From Pseudomonas sp. ML96 (GTDB lineage: Bacteria; Pseudomonadota; Gammaproteobacteria; Pseudomonadales; Pseudomonadaceae): a stretch of DNA of 64,000 nt. The stretch is from NCBI RefSeq assembly GCF_000761545.1, contig NZ_JPMY01000041.1, positions 62,001 to 126,000 of the forward strand, in the 5' to 3' direction. The notes beneath the pieces were generated by a model that was not told the origin of the DNA, did no database searches, and saw only the letters and a list, made by a program, of their open reading frames with translations. Below are positions 46,093-54,983 of the stretch, in pieces (within the stretch, counting starts at the first letter, position 1; each line of letters begins with the position of its first letter). The position numbers were made by a program, and so were the translations under genes.

Positions 46093-48339
46093 ATGGTACA
46101 GGTGAGAGCACACCAGCCGATCAACCTCGACGGCAGCATCAACCTCGAGGCTTGGCTGGACCATACGTTGAGCGTCGACCCGGCGCTGGATCGCGAGGCT
46201 CTGAAGGCGGCCTGCGAGTTCGCCCGCGAGGTCGAGCAGCAGGCCAATGCCGCGCAGAACCTGTGGGCGGAGGGCAACTCCAGCTTCCAGACGGGCCTTG
46301 AGATCGCCGAGATCCTCGCCGACCTCAAGCTCGACCAGGACAGCCTGGTGGCCGCGGTGATCTACCGCGCCGTGCGCGAGGGCAAGACCACACTCAAGGC
46401 GGTCAACGACAAGTTCGGCCCGGTGGTGGCCAAGCTGATCGAGGGCGTGCTGCGCATGGCCGCCATCAGCGCCTCGCTGAATCCGCGCGACTCCCTGGTG
46501 CTCGGCTCCCAGGCCCAGGTGGAGAACCTGCGCAAGATGCTGGTGGCCATGGTCGACGACGTGCGCGTGGCCCTGATCAAACTGGCTGAACGTACCTGCG
46601 CGATCCGCGCGGTCAAGCATGCCGACGATGAAAAACGCCACCGCGTGGCGCGCGAGGTGTTCGACATCTACGCGCCGCTGGCCCATCGCCTGGGCATCGG
46701 CCATATCAAATGGGAGCTGGAGGACATCTCCTTCCGCTACCTGGAGCCCGAGCAGTACAAGCAGATCGCCAAGCTGCTGCACGAGCGCCGCCTGGATCGC
46801 GAACAGTACATCGCCGACGTGATGCAGCAGCTGCGCGACGAGCTGACCGCCACCGGCATCAAGCCGGACATCAGCGGCCGCGCCAAACACATCTATTCGA
46901 TCTGGCGGAAGATGCAGCGCAAGGGCCTGCAGTTCAGCCAGATCTATGACGTGCGCGCCGTGCGCGTGCTGGTGCCCGAGGTGCGCGACTGCTACACCGC
47001 GCTGGGCATCGTCCACACCCTGTGGCGGCACATTCCCAAGGAGTTCGACGACTACATCGCCAACCCCAAGGAGAACGGCTACCGCTCGCTGCACACCGCG
47101 GTGATTGGCCCGGACGGCAAGGTGCTGGAGGTGCAGATCCGCACCCACGCCATGCACGAGGAAGCCGAGCTGGGCGTGTGCGCGCACTGGAAATACAAGG
47201 GTACCGACGTCAAGGGCGGCTCCGACCACTACGAAGAGAAGATGGCCTGGCTGCGCCAGGTGCTCGAGTGGCACGAGGAGCTGGGCGATATCGGCGGCCT
47301 GGCCGAGCAGCTGCGCGTCGACATCGAGCCGGACCGGGTCTACGTGTTCACCCCGGACGGCCACGCCATCGACCTGCCCAAGGGCGCCACGCCGCTGGAC
47401 TTCGCCTACCGCGTGCACACCCAGATCGGCCATAACTGCCGTGGCGCCAAGGTCAATGGGCGCATCGTGCCGCTGACTTACAGCCTGCAGACCGGCGAGC
47501 AGGTGGAGATCATCACCTCCAAGCAGGGCGCGCCGAGCCGCGACTGGCTCAACCCCAACCTCGGTTACATCACCACCAGCCGTTCGCGGGCCAAGATCGT
47601 TCACTGGTTCAAGCTGCAGGATCGCGAGCAGAACGTCGCCGCCGGCAAGGCCATGCTCGAACGCGACCTGGCGCGCCTGGCGCTGCCGACCGTGGACTTC
47701 GCCAAGCTGGCCGACAAGTGCAACCTGAAGACCGCCGAGGACATGTACGCCGCCCTCGGTGCCGGCGACCTGCGCCTGGCTCATGCGGTCAACCTGGCCC
47801 AGCAACTGGTGGAGCCGGAACGCGGCACCGAACAGCTCGAGCTGATCCCGCGCCGGAGTCAGAGCCTGCGTCCGGGGCGGCGCGGCGATATCCAGATCGA
47901 GGGCGTCGGCAACCTGCTCACGCAGATGGCCGGCTGCTGCCAGCCGCTGCCGGGTGACCCCATCGTCGGCTACATCACCCAGGGCCGTGGCGTGTCCATT
48001 CACCGCCAGGACTGCGCCTCGGTGCTGCAACTGGCCGGTCGTGAGCCGGAGCGGATCATCCAGGTCAGCTGGGGCCCGGTGCCGGTGCAGACCTACCCGG
48101 TGGATATCGTGATCAAGGCCTACGACCGTTCCGGTCTGCTGCGCGACGTGTCGCAGGTGCTGCTCAACGACCGCATCAACGTGCTGGCGGTGAACACCCG
48201 CTCGAACAAGGAGGACAACACCGCCTCCATGTTGCTGACCATCGAGATTCCGGGGCTGGATGCCCTGTCGCGGCTGCTGGGGCGCATTTCCCAGCTGCCG
48301 AACATCATCGAAGTTCGCCGCAACCGTTCCGGCACCTAA
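46093..48339 (+). CDS. relA: GTP pyrophosphokinase RelA
   Basis: This is a 748-residue monofunctional (p)ppGpp synthetase. The hydrolase HD motif is degenerate. The synthetase motif is EFDD at residues 317-320 followed by YIANPKENGYRSLHTAV, the EXDD type of RelA rather than RXKD of SpoT. A TGS domain (VYVFTPDGHAIDLPKGATPLDFAYRVH) and a C-terminal ACT domain complete it. It senses uncharged tRNA on ribosomes. An 80-base leader separates it from rlmD. Confidence 0.96.
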   Translation: MVQVRAHQPINLDGSINLEAWLDHTLSVDPALDREALKAACEFAREVEQQANAAQNLWAEGNSSFQTGLEIAEILADLKLDQDSLVAAVIYRAVREGKTTLKAVNDKFGPVVAKLIEGVLRMAAISASLNPRDSLVLGSQAQVENLRKMLVAMVDDVRVALIKLAERTCAIRAVKHADDEKRHRVAREVFDIYAPLAHRLGIGHIKWELEDISFRYLEPEQYKQIAKLLHERRLDREQYIADVMQQLRDELTATGIKPDISGRAKHIYSIWRKMQRKGLQFSQIYDVRAVRVLVPEVRDCYTALGIVHTLWRHIPKEFDDYIANPKENGYRSLHTAVIGPDGKVLEVQIRTHAMHEEAELGVCAHWKYKGTDVKGGSDHYEEKMAWLRQVLEWHEELGDIGGLAEQLRVDIEPDRVYVFTPDGHAIDLPKGATPLDFAYRVHTQIGHNCRGAKVNGRIVPLTYSLQTGEQVEIITSKQGAPSRDWLNPNLGYITTSRSRAKIVHWFKLQDREQNVAAGKAMLERDLARLALPTVDFAKLADKCNLKTAEDMYAALGAGDLRLAHAVNLAQQLVEPERGTEQLELIPRRSQSLRPGRRGDIQIEGVGNLLTQMAGCCQPLPGDPIVGYITQGRGVSIHRQDCASVLQLAGREPERIIQVSWGPVPVQTYPVDIVIKAYDRSGLLRDVSQVLLNDRINVLAVNTRSNKEDNTASMLLTIEIPGLDALSRLLGRISQLPNIIEVRRNRSGT

Positions 48340-48387
48340 CAGGCGCGCCCCGTCCAGGCGGGGCGCCCTCGACCACACGGAAGCCCC

Positions 48388-49218
48388 ATGTACCAGCTCG
48401 ACGACCTGCTGCACCTGATGGCCCGCCTGCGCGACCCGCAGCACGGCTGCCCCTGGGACCTCAAGCAGAGCTACGCGACCATCGTGCCCTACACCATCGA
48501 GGAAGCCTACGAGGTGGCCGACGCCATCGAACGCGGCGACTTCGACCACCTGCCCGGCGAGCTGGGCGACCTGCTGTTCCAGGTCGTCTACTACAGCCAG
48601 CTGGCCAGGGAGGAGGGGCGCTTCGAATTCGCCCAGGTGGTCGATGGCATCACCCGCAAGCTGATTCGCCGCCACCCGCACGTGTTCCCCGATGGCGATC
48701 TGTACGGCGCGCCGGATGCGGCGAAGCTGGAGGAAGCGGCGGTCAAACAGCGCTGGGAAGAGCTCAAGGCCGAGGAGCGGGCGGAGAAGGCTGCCGCGCC
48801 GGAGCAGCTGTCGCTGCTCGACGATGTGCCGGGTGCACTGCCGGCGCTATCGCGCGCGGCCAAGCTGCAAAAGCGCGCGGCCCAGGTCGGTTTCGACTGG
48901 CCGGAGGCGTTGCCGGTGGTGGACAAGCTGCGCGAGGAGCTCGACGAAGTCCTTGAGGCCATGAGCGAGAACGATGCCGAGGCCATCGCCGAGGAGATCG
49001 GCGACCTGCTGTTCGTCAGCGTCAACCTGGCACGGCATCTCAAGGTCGACCCGGAAAGCGCCCTGCGCGCGGCCAATGCCAAGTTCGAGCGGCGCTTCCG
49101 CTATATCGAACAGGCATTGCGCGATACCGCCCGGCCCATCGAGAATTGCAGCCTGGAAGAGCTGGATGCCCTGTGGGGCGAAGCCAAGAAACTGGAAAAA
49201 CTGCAGCCTGGCTGCTGA
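48388..49218 (+). CDS. mazG: nucleoside triphosphate pyrophosphohydrolase MazG
   Basis: This is a 276-residue protein with two MazG domains. The first has LLHLMARLRDPQHGCPWDLKQ and EEAYEVADAIE; the second has LREELDEVLEAMSEN and EEIGDLLFVSVN, whose Glu residues bind Mg. It hydrolyses all NTPs and lowers (p)ppGpp indirectly, which fits its place directly after relA. The first-domain acidic pattern appears intact, so both domains may be able to bind metal. Confidence 0.94.
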   Translation: MYQLDDLLHLMARLRDPQHGCPWDLKQSYATIVPYTIEEAYEVADAIERGDFDHLPGELGDLLFQVVYYSQLAREEGRFEFAQVVDGITRKLIRRHPHVFPDGDLYGAPDAAKLEEAAVKQRWEELKAEERAEKAAAPEQLSLLDDVPGALPALSRAAKLQKRAAQVGFDWPEALPVVDKLREELDEVLEAMSENDAEAIAEEIGDLLFVSVNLARHLKVDPESALRAANAKFERRFRYIEQALRDTARPIENCSLEELDALWGEAKKLEKLQPGC

Positions 49219-49232
49219 GTGACGAGAACCCC

Positions 49233-49772
49233 ATGAGCCTTTCCCTCCGCGACCAGTTGCTGAAAGCCGGCCTGGTCAATGAAAAGCAGGCCAAGCAGGC
49301 CGGCAAGCAGAAACAGAAACAGACCCGCCTGGAGAAGAAGGGCCAGGTCGAAGTGGACGATTCGCAGCAGCAGGCCGCCCTGCAAGCCAAGGCCGACAAA
49401 CAGGCCAAGGACCAGGAGCTGAATCGCCAGCAGCAGGAGAAGGCCCAGCAGAAGGCCATCTCCGCGCAGATCAAGCAGCTGATCGAGAGTGCCCGCCTGC
49501 CGAAGATCGGCGGCGAGGACTACTACAACTTCGTCGACGACAAGAAGGTCAAACGCATCGCGGTGAACAACCTGATGCGCGACAAGCTCAGTCGCGGCTC
49601 GCTGGCCGTGGTGCGCCATGGTGGCGGCTACGAGGTGATCCCGCGCGAGGCGGCTCTGAAGATCCAGGAGCGCGATGCGCAGCGCATCGTCCTGCTTAAC
49701 ACCCAGACCGAAGGGCCGGACGAGGACGATCCATACGCCGCCTACCAGATCCCCGACGATCTGATGTGGTAA
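49233..49772 (+). CDS. DUF2058 (YaiL-like) protein
   Basis: This is a 179-residue protein starting MSLSLRDQLLKAGLVNEKQAK, with a Lys/Gln-rich central coiled coil (AKDQELNRQQQEKAQQKAI) and a globular C-terminal part (KIGGEDYYNFVDDKKVKRIAVN, SRGSLAVVRHGGGYEVIP). The family is common in gammaproteobacteria and is nucleoprotein- or polysome-associated in some reports. The start is internal to the longer frame and follows the mazG stop by 14 bases, so it is probably co-transcribed. Confidence 0.85.
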   Translation: MSLSLRDQLLKAGLVNEKQAKQAGKQKQKQTRLEKKGQVEVDDSQQQAALQAKADKQAKDQELNRQQQEKAQQKAISAQIKQLIESARLPKIGGEDYYNFVDDKKVKRIAVNNLMRDKLSRGSLAVVRHGGGYEVIPREAALKIQERDAQRIVLLNTQTEGPDEDDPYAAYQIPDDLMW

Positions 49773-49773
49773 C

Positions 49774-49804
49774 GAAAAAGCCGGGCACTGCCCGGCTTTT
49801 TTCT
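49774..49804. terminator. terminator at the end of the relA-mazG operon
   Basis: AAAAAGCCGGGC and GCCCGGCTTTTTT pair around an ACT loop, with A and T runs on the two sides allowing use from both strands. Confidence 0.92.
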
Positions 49805-49817
49805 GTCGCTGTTTTGC

Positions 49818-50102
49818 TCAGCAGCTCGGGCTGTCGCCAAGCAGCACACGGCCGAAGCTGGCGCCGGCATCCAGTGGCGTGATGGCCAGCAGGCGGTCCA
49901 TGCGCAGCTGTCGCTCGCCATCATCGGTGCCGACCACGAGAAACTCCTCCTTGCTGGCCGAGGTGCTGGTGCCCAGGGCCTGGGCCAGCAGTTCACCGCC
50001 GTCGACCAGTTCGATGCGCAGCCGGTAACGGTGCAGGCAGGCGACTTCCAGGTAGTCGTACAGGGCGCAGGCCAGTGGTCGATAGCTGTCGTTCATGGTC
50101 AT
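49818..50102 (-). CDS. rof: Rof/YaeO-like Rho-binding antiterminator
   Basis: This is a 94-residue protein starting MTMNDSYRPLACALYDYLEVACLHR, with YRLRIELVDGGELLAQALGT and EEFLVVGTDDGERQLRMDRLLAITPL. Order and spacing match the Rof fold (PF07073), a small Sm-like barrel that binds Rho and blocks RNA loading. The second ATG (50096) is an alternative start. A C-terminal LGDSPSC tail extends past the usual family end. Confidence 0.72.
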   Translation of the reverse strand: MTMNDSYRPLACALYDYLEVACLHRYRLRIELVDGGELLAQALGTSTSASKEEFLVVGTDDGERQLRMDRLLAITPLDAGASFGRVLLGDSPSC

Positions 50103-50147
50103 GCTCGGAAGGCGGATGGCTGCAGCCTAGCGCTTTCTTGCAGGCAT

Positions 50148-50176
50148 GAAAAAGCCGGGCATTGCCCGGCTCGTTC
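50148..50176 (-). terminator. terminator after the DUF3108 gene
   Basis: Read on the minus strand, GAGCCGGGCA and TGCCCGGCTTTTTC pair, the second arm ending in a U tract. It separates this gene from rof. Confidence 0.8.
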
Positions 50177-50188
50177 GATTCGCTGCGC

Positions 50189-50905
50189 TTACTCGGCGAT
50201 GCCTTCGACGGTGCGACCGTCAACGGTGCCGTCCTTGAGCATGATCTGGTATTCCTTGCCGTCCTTCTCCACCTGGTACAGGCGCACCAGCAGGTAGTTC
50301 CAGTCCTTGGCGAACCACAGCACGGTCTTGCGGCTGCTCTGGGTCGGGTCGCGCACGCGCTCGACCTTGATCGCGTCAACCAGGCCGGCCTTGGTGCGCA
50401 CGCGCTCCTCGCCGAGCACGCGGAAGTCGTAGGTCTCGATCTCGTCGCCGTCGACCACCTGGTAGCTCATGCTCTGTTTGCCGGCGGCCACGTCGTGCTG
50501 CAGGGTCAACTGGTAGGTCGACTTGTCCTGCATGCCGCGGTTGAGCGGGAAGCGCACTGGCTCGCCGCGGTCGTTGCCCAGCACCTGTTTCTCGGTCCAG
50601 TCGAAGTCCAGCTCGATCTGCTTGGCCTTGCCCAGGCCGCTGCGGTCGAAGCGGTAGGTCAGTGGCAGGAAAGCGTCGTTTTCCAGGCGGAAGGTGCTGG
50701 TCTCGTTGAGGCTGGCGACCAGCATGGAGGCTTCGAAATTCAGCTCCCAGCGGCCGTTGTCCAGCGCCTTGAGGCTGCGGCTGGCGGTGCCGCTGATCGG
50801 TACCTGCTTCCAGTCGGCGGTGTAGCTGGCGGAGAAGGGCTTGAGCTCCAGAGCCTGCACCGGCAGGGCCAGCAGGGCGAGTAGCATCAGCAGAACGCGG
50901 GGCAT
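50189..50905 (-). CDS. DUF3108 periplasmic protein
   Basis: This is a 238-residue protein with a signal peptide (VLLMLLALLALPVQA). The mature part is a beta barrel typical of DUF3108: LKPFSASYTADWKQVPISG, a long hydrophobic/charged alternation, and RVRTKAGLVDAIKVERVR. It lies nine bases from purN and in the same orientation, as in P. aeruginosa. Homologues act in the envelope. No enzymatic residues stand out. Confidence 0.8.
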   Translation of the reverse strand: MPRVLLMLLALLALPVQALELKPFSASYTADWKQVPISGTASRSLKALDNGRWELNFEASMLVASLNETSTFRLENDAFLPLTYRFDRSGLGKAKQIELDFDWTEKQVLGNDRGEPVRFPLNRGMQDKSTYQLTLQHDVAAGKQSMSYQVVDGDEIETYDFRVLGEERVRTKAGLVDAIKVERVRDPTQSSRKTVLWFAKDWNYLLVRLYQVEKDGKEYQIMLKDGTVDGRTVEGIAE

Positions 50906-50913
50906 GGAATCTC

Positions 50914-51561
50914 CTATGTGCGGATCAGGTGGCCGGTGGCCGGCAGGGCCGTGCCATCCAGTTGTGCACCGGTCGCGCCCAGTTTCAGGCGGCCTTCGGC
51001 GAACCAGCGCATCGCCAGAGGATAGATGTGATGTTCCTGGCTGTGTACTCGCTGAGCCAGGCTCTCCGGCGTATCGCCAGACTCTACCGGCACTACCGCC
51101 TGTACGACCAGTGGTCCGCCATCGAGTTCCTCGGTGACGAAGTGCACGCTGCAGCCATGCTCGCTGTCGCCAGCCTCCAGCGCGCGCTGGTGGGTGTGCA
51201 GGCCCTTGTACTTGGGCAGCAGCGAGGGATGGATATTCAGCAGGCGGCCTTCGTAGTGACGCACGAAGCCACCGGTGAGGATGCGCATGAAGCCGGCCAG
51301 CACCACCAGCTGCGGGTCGAAGCCGTCGATGGCTTCGACCAGCGCGGCGTCGAAGGCCTCGCGGCCGTCGAACTGCTTGTGGTCCAGGACCAGAGTGGCG
51401 ATGCCAGCCTGCTTGGCCCGCTCCAGCCCGTAGGCATCGGCGCGGTTGGAAATCACCGCGGCGATGCGTGCCGGATTACCGTCTTTGCCGATGCTGTCGA
51501 TCAGGGCCTGCAGGTTGCTGCCGGACCCTGAGATCAGCACCACGACATTGCAGTCGGCCAT
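50914..51561 (-). CDS. purN: phosphoribosylglycinamide formyltransferase
   Basis: This is a 215-residue folate-dependent enzyme. VVVLISGSGSNLQALIDSI is the phosphate-binding start. The catalytic His/Asn area is LLNIHPSLLPKYKGLHTHQRAL, and the catalytic Asp lies in the VTEELDGGPLVVQ strand. It formylates GAR in purine synthesis using 10-formyl-THF. The start overlaps the purM stop by one base, showing translational coupling. Confidence 0.95.
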   Translation of the reverse strand: MADCNVVVLISGSGSNLQALIDSIGKDGNPARIAAVISNRADAYGLERAKQAGIATLVLDHKQFDGREAFDAALVEAIDGFDPQLVVLAGFMRILTGGFVRHYEGRLLNIHPSLLPKYKGLHTHQRALEAGDSEHGCSVHFVTEELDGGPLVVQAVVPVESGDTPESLAQRVHSQEHHIYPLAMRWFAEGRLKLGATGAQLDGTALPATGHLIRT

Positions 51562-52619
51562 CAGTGGGTTTTCAGGTTGTTCAGCACGACCAGCTCAGCA
51601 CCTTCGGCGGCCTGGGCGATCTGGCCGATGACCCATGGGGCTTCGCCGGAGGCGCGCAGGCTGGCCAGGGTGGCCTCGACCTGGTCCTGGGCGACGCAGA
51701 TGACCATGCCGACGCCGCAGTTCAGCACGCGGTGCATTTCGTGCTCGTCGACGTTGCCTTTTTCCTGCAGGAAGTTGAACACGGCCGGGCGGTTCCAGCT
51801 GGCCACGTCGATCACCGCCTGGGCGCCTTGCGGCAGCACGCGCGGGATGTTGTCGAGCAGGCCGCCGCCGGTGATGTGGGCCATGGCCTTGACCGCGCCG
51901 GTGTCCTTGATCAGCTTCAGCAGCGGCTTGACGTAGATGCGGGTCGGCGCCATCAGCAGGTCGGCCAGCTTCTTGCCATCCAGTTCGGTGGCGTCGATGT
52001 CGGTGCCGGAGACTTCGAGGATCTTGCGGATCAGCGAGTAGCCGTTGGAGTGCGGGCCGGAGGAGGGCAGGGCGACCAGGGCGTCGCCGGTGACCACTTT
52101 CGAGCCGTCGATGATCTCGGCCTTTTCCACCACGCCGACGCAGAAGCCGGCCAGGTCGTAGTCTTCGCCTTCGTACATGCCCGGCATTTCGGCGGTCTCG
52201 CCACCGACCAGGGAGCAACCGGCCAGCTCGCAACCAGCGCCGATGCCGGTGACCACGGTGGCGGCCACGTCGACATTGAGCTTGCCGGTGGCGTAGTAGT
52301 CGAGGAAGAACAGCGGCTCGGCGCCGCACACCACCAGGTCGTTGACGCACATGGCGACCAGATCCTGGCCGATGCTGTCGTGCTTGTTCAGGTTCAGCGC
52401 CAGACGGAGTTTGGTGCCGACGCCGTCGGTGCCGCTGACCAGTACCGGCTGCTTGTAGCCGGCCGGGATCTCGCAGAGGGCGCCGAAACCACCCAGGCCA
52501 CCCATGACTTCCGGACGTGCGGTGCGCTTGGCCACGCCTTTGATGCGCTCGACCAGGGCTTCGCCGGCGTCGATGTCGACACCTGCATCCTTGTAGCTGA
52601 TGGAGGGTTGCTTGCTCAT
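51561..52619 (-). CDS. purM: phosphoribosylformylglycinamidine cyclo-ligase
   Basis: This is a 352-residue AIR synthetase. The start SISYKDAGVDIDAGEALVERIK, the VSGTDGVGTKLRLA loop, FFLDYYATGKL and GCSLVGGETAEMPGMY are all family landmarks. It closes the imidazole ring in purine synthesis. It is the first gene of purM-purN. The 195-base region up to the divergent DUF2066 gene (52620-52814) holds its promoter; no obvious PurR-type palindrome was recognised. Confidence 0.96.
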   Translation of the reverse strand: MSKQPSISYKDAGVDIDAGEALVERIKGVAKRTARPEVMGGLGGFGALCEIPAGYKQPVLVSGTDGVGTKLRLALNLNKHDSIGQDLVAMCVNDLVVCGAEPLFFLDYYATGKLNVDVAATVVTGIGAGCELAGCSLVGGETAEMPGMYEGEDYDLAGFCVGVVEKAEIIDGSKVVTGDALVALPSSGPHSNGYSLIRKILEVSGTDIDATELDGKKLADLLMAPTRIYVKPLLKLIKDTGAVKAMAHITGGGLLDNIPRVLPQGAQAVIDVASWNRPAVFNFLQEKGNVDEHEMHRVLNCGVGMVICVAQDQVEATLASLRASGEAPWVIGQIAQAAEGAELVVLNNLKTH

Positions 52620-52814
52620 GGGTTCAGGCCTTTAGAAGGGGAATGCTGTGGGCGACCGGCATGTGTGCGGGCCGGTCCGCGAAGGCGCGCGATTTTATCA
52701 GGCTTGCCCGCCAGCGGCCACCGGGCGCGACGGTTGCCGGGGGACAGGCGGCTGTTTAAGGTATAGCCCTTCGCGTGCCGCACAGGCGCGTCCTTCCGAG
52801 CCGAGACCCTATCG

Positions 52815-53840
52815 ATGCGCCTGTCCGCCCGCCTGCTTGCCCTCTGCCTTCCGCTGTTCAGCCTGCCGGCCCTGGCCGAGACGGTCAGCGGCCTCTATCA
52901 GGTGCGTGAGGCGGTCACCAGCCAGCAGCCGGAGGAGCGCACCGCCGCCCTCAACCGCGCCCTGGAGACCCTGGTGCTGCGCCTGACCGGCGACGCTAAG
53001 GCGGTACAGAGCCCGGCGCTGCAGGCGGTACGCCAGGACCCGCAGCAACTGGTCAGCCAGTACGTCTACGAGGGCGAGACCCTGGTGGTGGACTTCGATC
53101 CGCTGACCACCGAGAACAAGCTGCGCCAGGCCGGCCTGCCGATGTGGGGCGCCAATCGCCCGTCGATCCTGGCCTGGTGGCTGAACAGCGGTACCGAAGG
53201 CGCCAGCCTGGTCGGCGATGCGCAGGAGGCTTCCAAGCCGCTGCAGCAGGCTGCCCAGCACCGCGGCCTGCCTGTGCGCCTGCCGCTGGCCGATCTGCAG
53301 GAGCAACTGGTTGCCACCCCGGAAAACCTCGGTGCCAGCCAGCCGGATGCCCTGCAACCGGCCTCCGAGCGTTATGCAGCCGATGCCCTGCTGGCCGTGC
53401 AGGCGCATGAGGAAGGCGGCCAGTGGCAGGCCGAATGGCGCCTGTGGCTGGGCGATGCCCGTGAGCAGGGCAAGGCCCAGGGCGCCGATCAGCAGGCCCT
53501 GGCCGACGCAGTGCTGCTGGCCGTTAGCGAGCGCCTGGCACCGCGTTTCCTGGTCAAGCCGGGTGCCGCCAGTGCCATGACTCTGGAGATCCAGGGTGCC
53601 AACCTCGGGCGCTACGCCGAGCTGGAACGCCTGCTCGAGCCGTTCGCCGCCCGCCTGCTGCGGGTCAAGGGTGACCAGATGGTCTGGCAGGTCAACGCCA
53701 GCGCCGAGCAGCTGCGCGCCCAGCTGGGTTTGGCCGGCCTGCAGGAAGTGCCGGCCGACGCCGCGCCGCTGGACGCCGCCGCAGCGCCCCAGGCCGCGCC
53801 GACTCCGGCGCCGGTCAACCTGATGCGCTTCCGCTGGTAA
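52815..53840 (+). CDS. DUF2066 periplasmic protein
   Basis: This is a 341-residue protein with a signal peptide (RLLALCLPLFSLPALA) and DUF2066 start ETVSGLYQVREAVTSQQPEERTAALN. The central part has VQAHEEGGQWQAEWRLWLG and the C-terminal half is Ala/Gln-rich, ending in a Pro/Ala linker. The family lies beside purM and an AI-2E permease in most pseudomonads, which is what is seen here. Function unknown. Confidence 0.82.
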   Translation: MRLSARLLALCLPLFSLPALAETVSGLYQVREAVTSQQPEERTAALNRALETLVLRLTGDAKAVQSPALQAVRQDPQQLVSQYVYEGETLVVDFDPLTTENKLRQAGLPMWGANRPSILAWWLNSGTEGASLVGDAQEASKPLQQAAQHRGLPVRLPLADLQEQLVATPENLGASQPDALQPASERYAADALLAVQAHEEGGQWQAEWRLWLGDAREQGKAQGADQQALADAVLLAVSERLAPRFLVKPGAASAMTLEIQGANLGRYAELERLLEPFAARLLRVKGDQMVWQVNASAEQLRAQLGLAGLQEVPADAAPLDAAAAPQAAPTPAPVNLMRFRW

Positions 53841-53909
53841 TCCCGGCCGCCGGTATTGGCCGGCGGCACAACCCGAATATTCCATCTATGTAGCGACGGA
53901 GTGCCTGAG

Positions 53910-54983
53910 ATGACCGATTCGCGGCGCTGGCTATGGCTGGCCGGCCTGTTCCTCTGCGGCTGGCTGATCTACCTGCTGACCCCCATCCTCTCGCCGTTCC
54001 TGGTCGCCATGCTGCTGGCCTACATGGGCGACCCGCTGGTGGACCGCCTGGAGAAGCGCGGCCTGTCGCGCACCTGGGGCGTGGTCATCGTCTTCAGCCT
54101 GTTCAGCCTGCTGCTGCTGATCATGCTGCTGGTGCTGATCCCCATGCTCGGCCGCCAGCTGGTGCGCCTCTACGAACTGGCGCCGCAGGGCCTCGACTGG
54201 GCGCAGCACCAGGCGCTGCCCTGGGTGCAGGCGCAATTCGGCCTGGCGGAGGGCTTCTGGCGCTTCGATCAAGTCAAAGAAGCGCTGTCTGGCCACCTGG
54301 GCAAGACCACCGATATCGTCGGCGGCCTGCTGGCCCAGGCCACCGCCTCCGGTCTCGCCCTGCTGGGCTGGTTGGGTAACCTGTTGCTGATCCCGGTGGT
54401 GGCCTTCTACCTGCTGCGTGACTGGGACCTGATGATCGCCAAGCTGCGCAGCCTGCTGCCGCGTGCCCGCGAGAGCCTGGTGGTGCAGCTGGTCGGCGAA
54501 TGCCACGAGGTGCTCGGTGCCTTCATGCGCGGCCAGTTGCTGGTGATGCTGGCCCTGGCCGGCATCTACTCGGTCGGCCTGATGGTGGTTGGCCTGGAGC
54601 TGGGCCTGCTGATCGGCCTGCTTGCCGGCCTGGCCAGCATCGTGCCGTACATGGGCTTCATCGTCGGTTTCGGCGCTGCTGTGGTGGCCGCTTTGTTCCA
54701 GCACGCGGGTTTCGAACTGTATCCGCTGATCGGTATTGCCGTGGTGTTCGGCATCGGCCAGTTACTCGAAGGCATGCTGCTGACGCCCATGCTGGTTGGC
54801 GATCGCATTGGCCTGCACCCGGTGGCAGTGATCTTCGCCATCCTCGCCGGTGGTCAGCTGTTTGGCTTCACCGGCGTACTGTTAGCCCTGCCGGTGGCGG
54901 CCGTGATCATGGTATTGCTGCGCCATGCGCATGATTTCTATAAACAATCAGTCACCTATGGTGCTACGCCACCATCTGGTTGA
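53910..54983 (+). CDS. AI-2E family transporter, 3' end contributed by prophage
   Basis: This is a 357-residue permease with about eight helices and the family signature near GLLAGLASIVPYMGFIVGFG. The end LPVAAVIMVLLRHAHDFYK is well conserved in the family. The last codons (ATPPSG and stop) overlap the final 20 bases of the prophage integrase gene on the other strand. At least that tail is therefore phage DNA rather than native. In P. aeruginosa a similar permease lies near hda, which here would be past the prophage. ATG at 53910 was chosen because the upstream frame lacks a site. Confidence 0.86.
   Translation: MTDSRRWLWLAGLFLCGWLIYLLTPILSPFLVAMLLAYMGDPLVDRLEKRGLSRTWGVVIVFSLFSLLLLIMLLVLIPMLGRQLVRLYELAPQGLDWAQHQALPWVQAQFGLAEGFWRFDQVKEALSGHLGKTTDIVGGLLAQATASGLALLGWLGNLLLIPVVAFYLLRDWDLMIAKLRSLLPRARESLVVQLVGECHEVLGAFMRGQLLVMLALAGIYSVGLMVVGLELGLLIGLLAGLASIVPYMGFIVGFGAAVVAALFQHAGFELYPLIGIAVVFGIGQLLEGMLLTPMLVGDRIGLHPVAVIFAILAGGQLFGFTGVLLALPVAAVIMVLLRHAHDFYKQSVTYGATPPSG

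Noticed and set aside
46066..48681. 871-aa minus-strand ORF opposite relA
   Set aside because: Antisense shadow of relA with repetitive Gly/Val/His composition and no family match.
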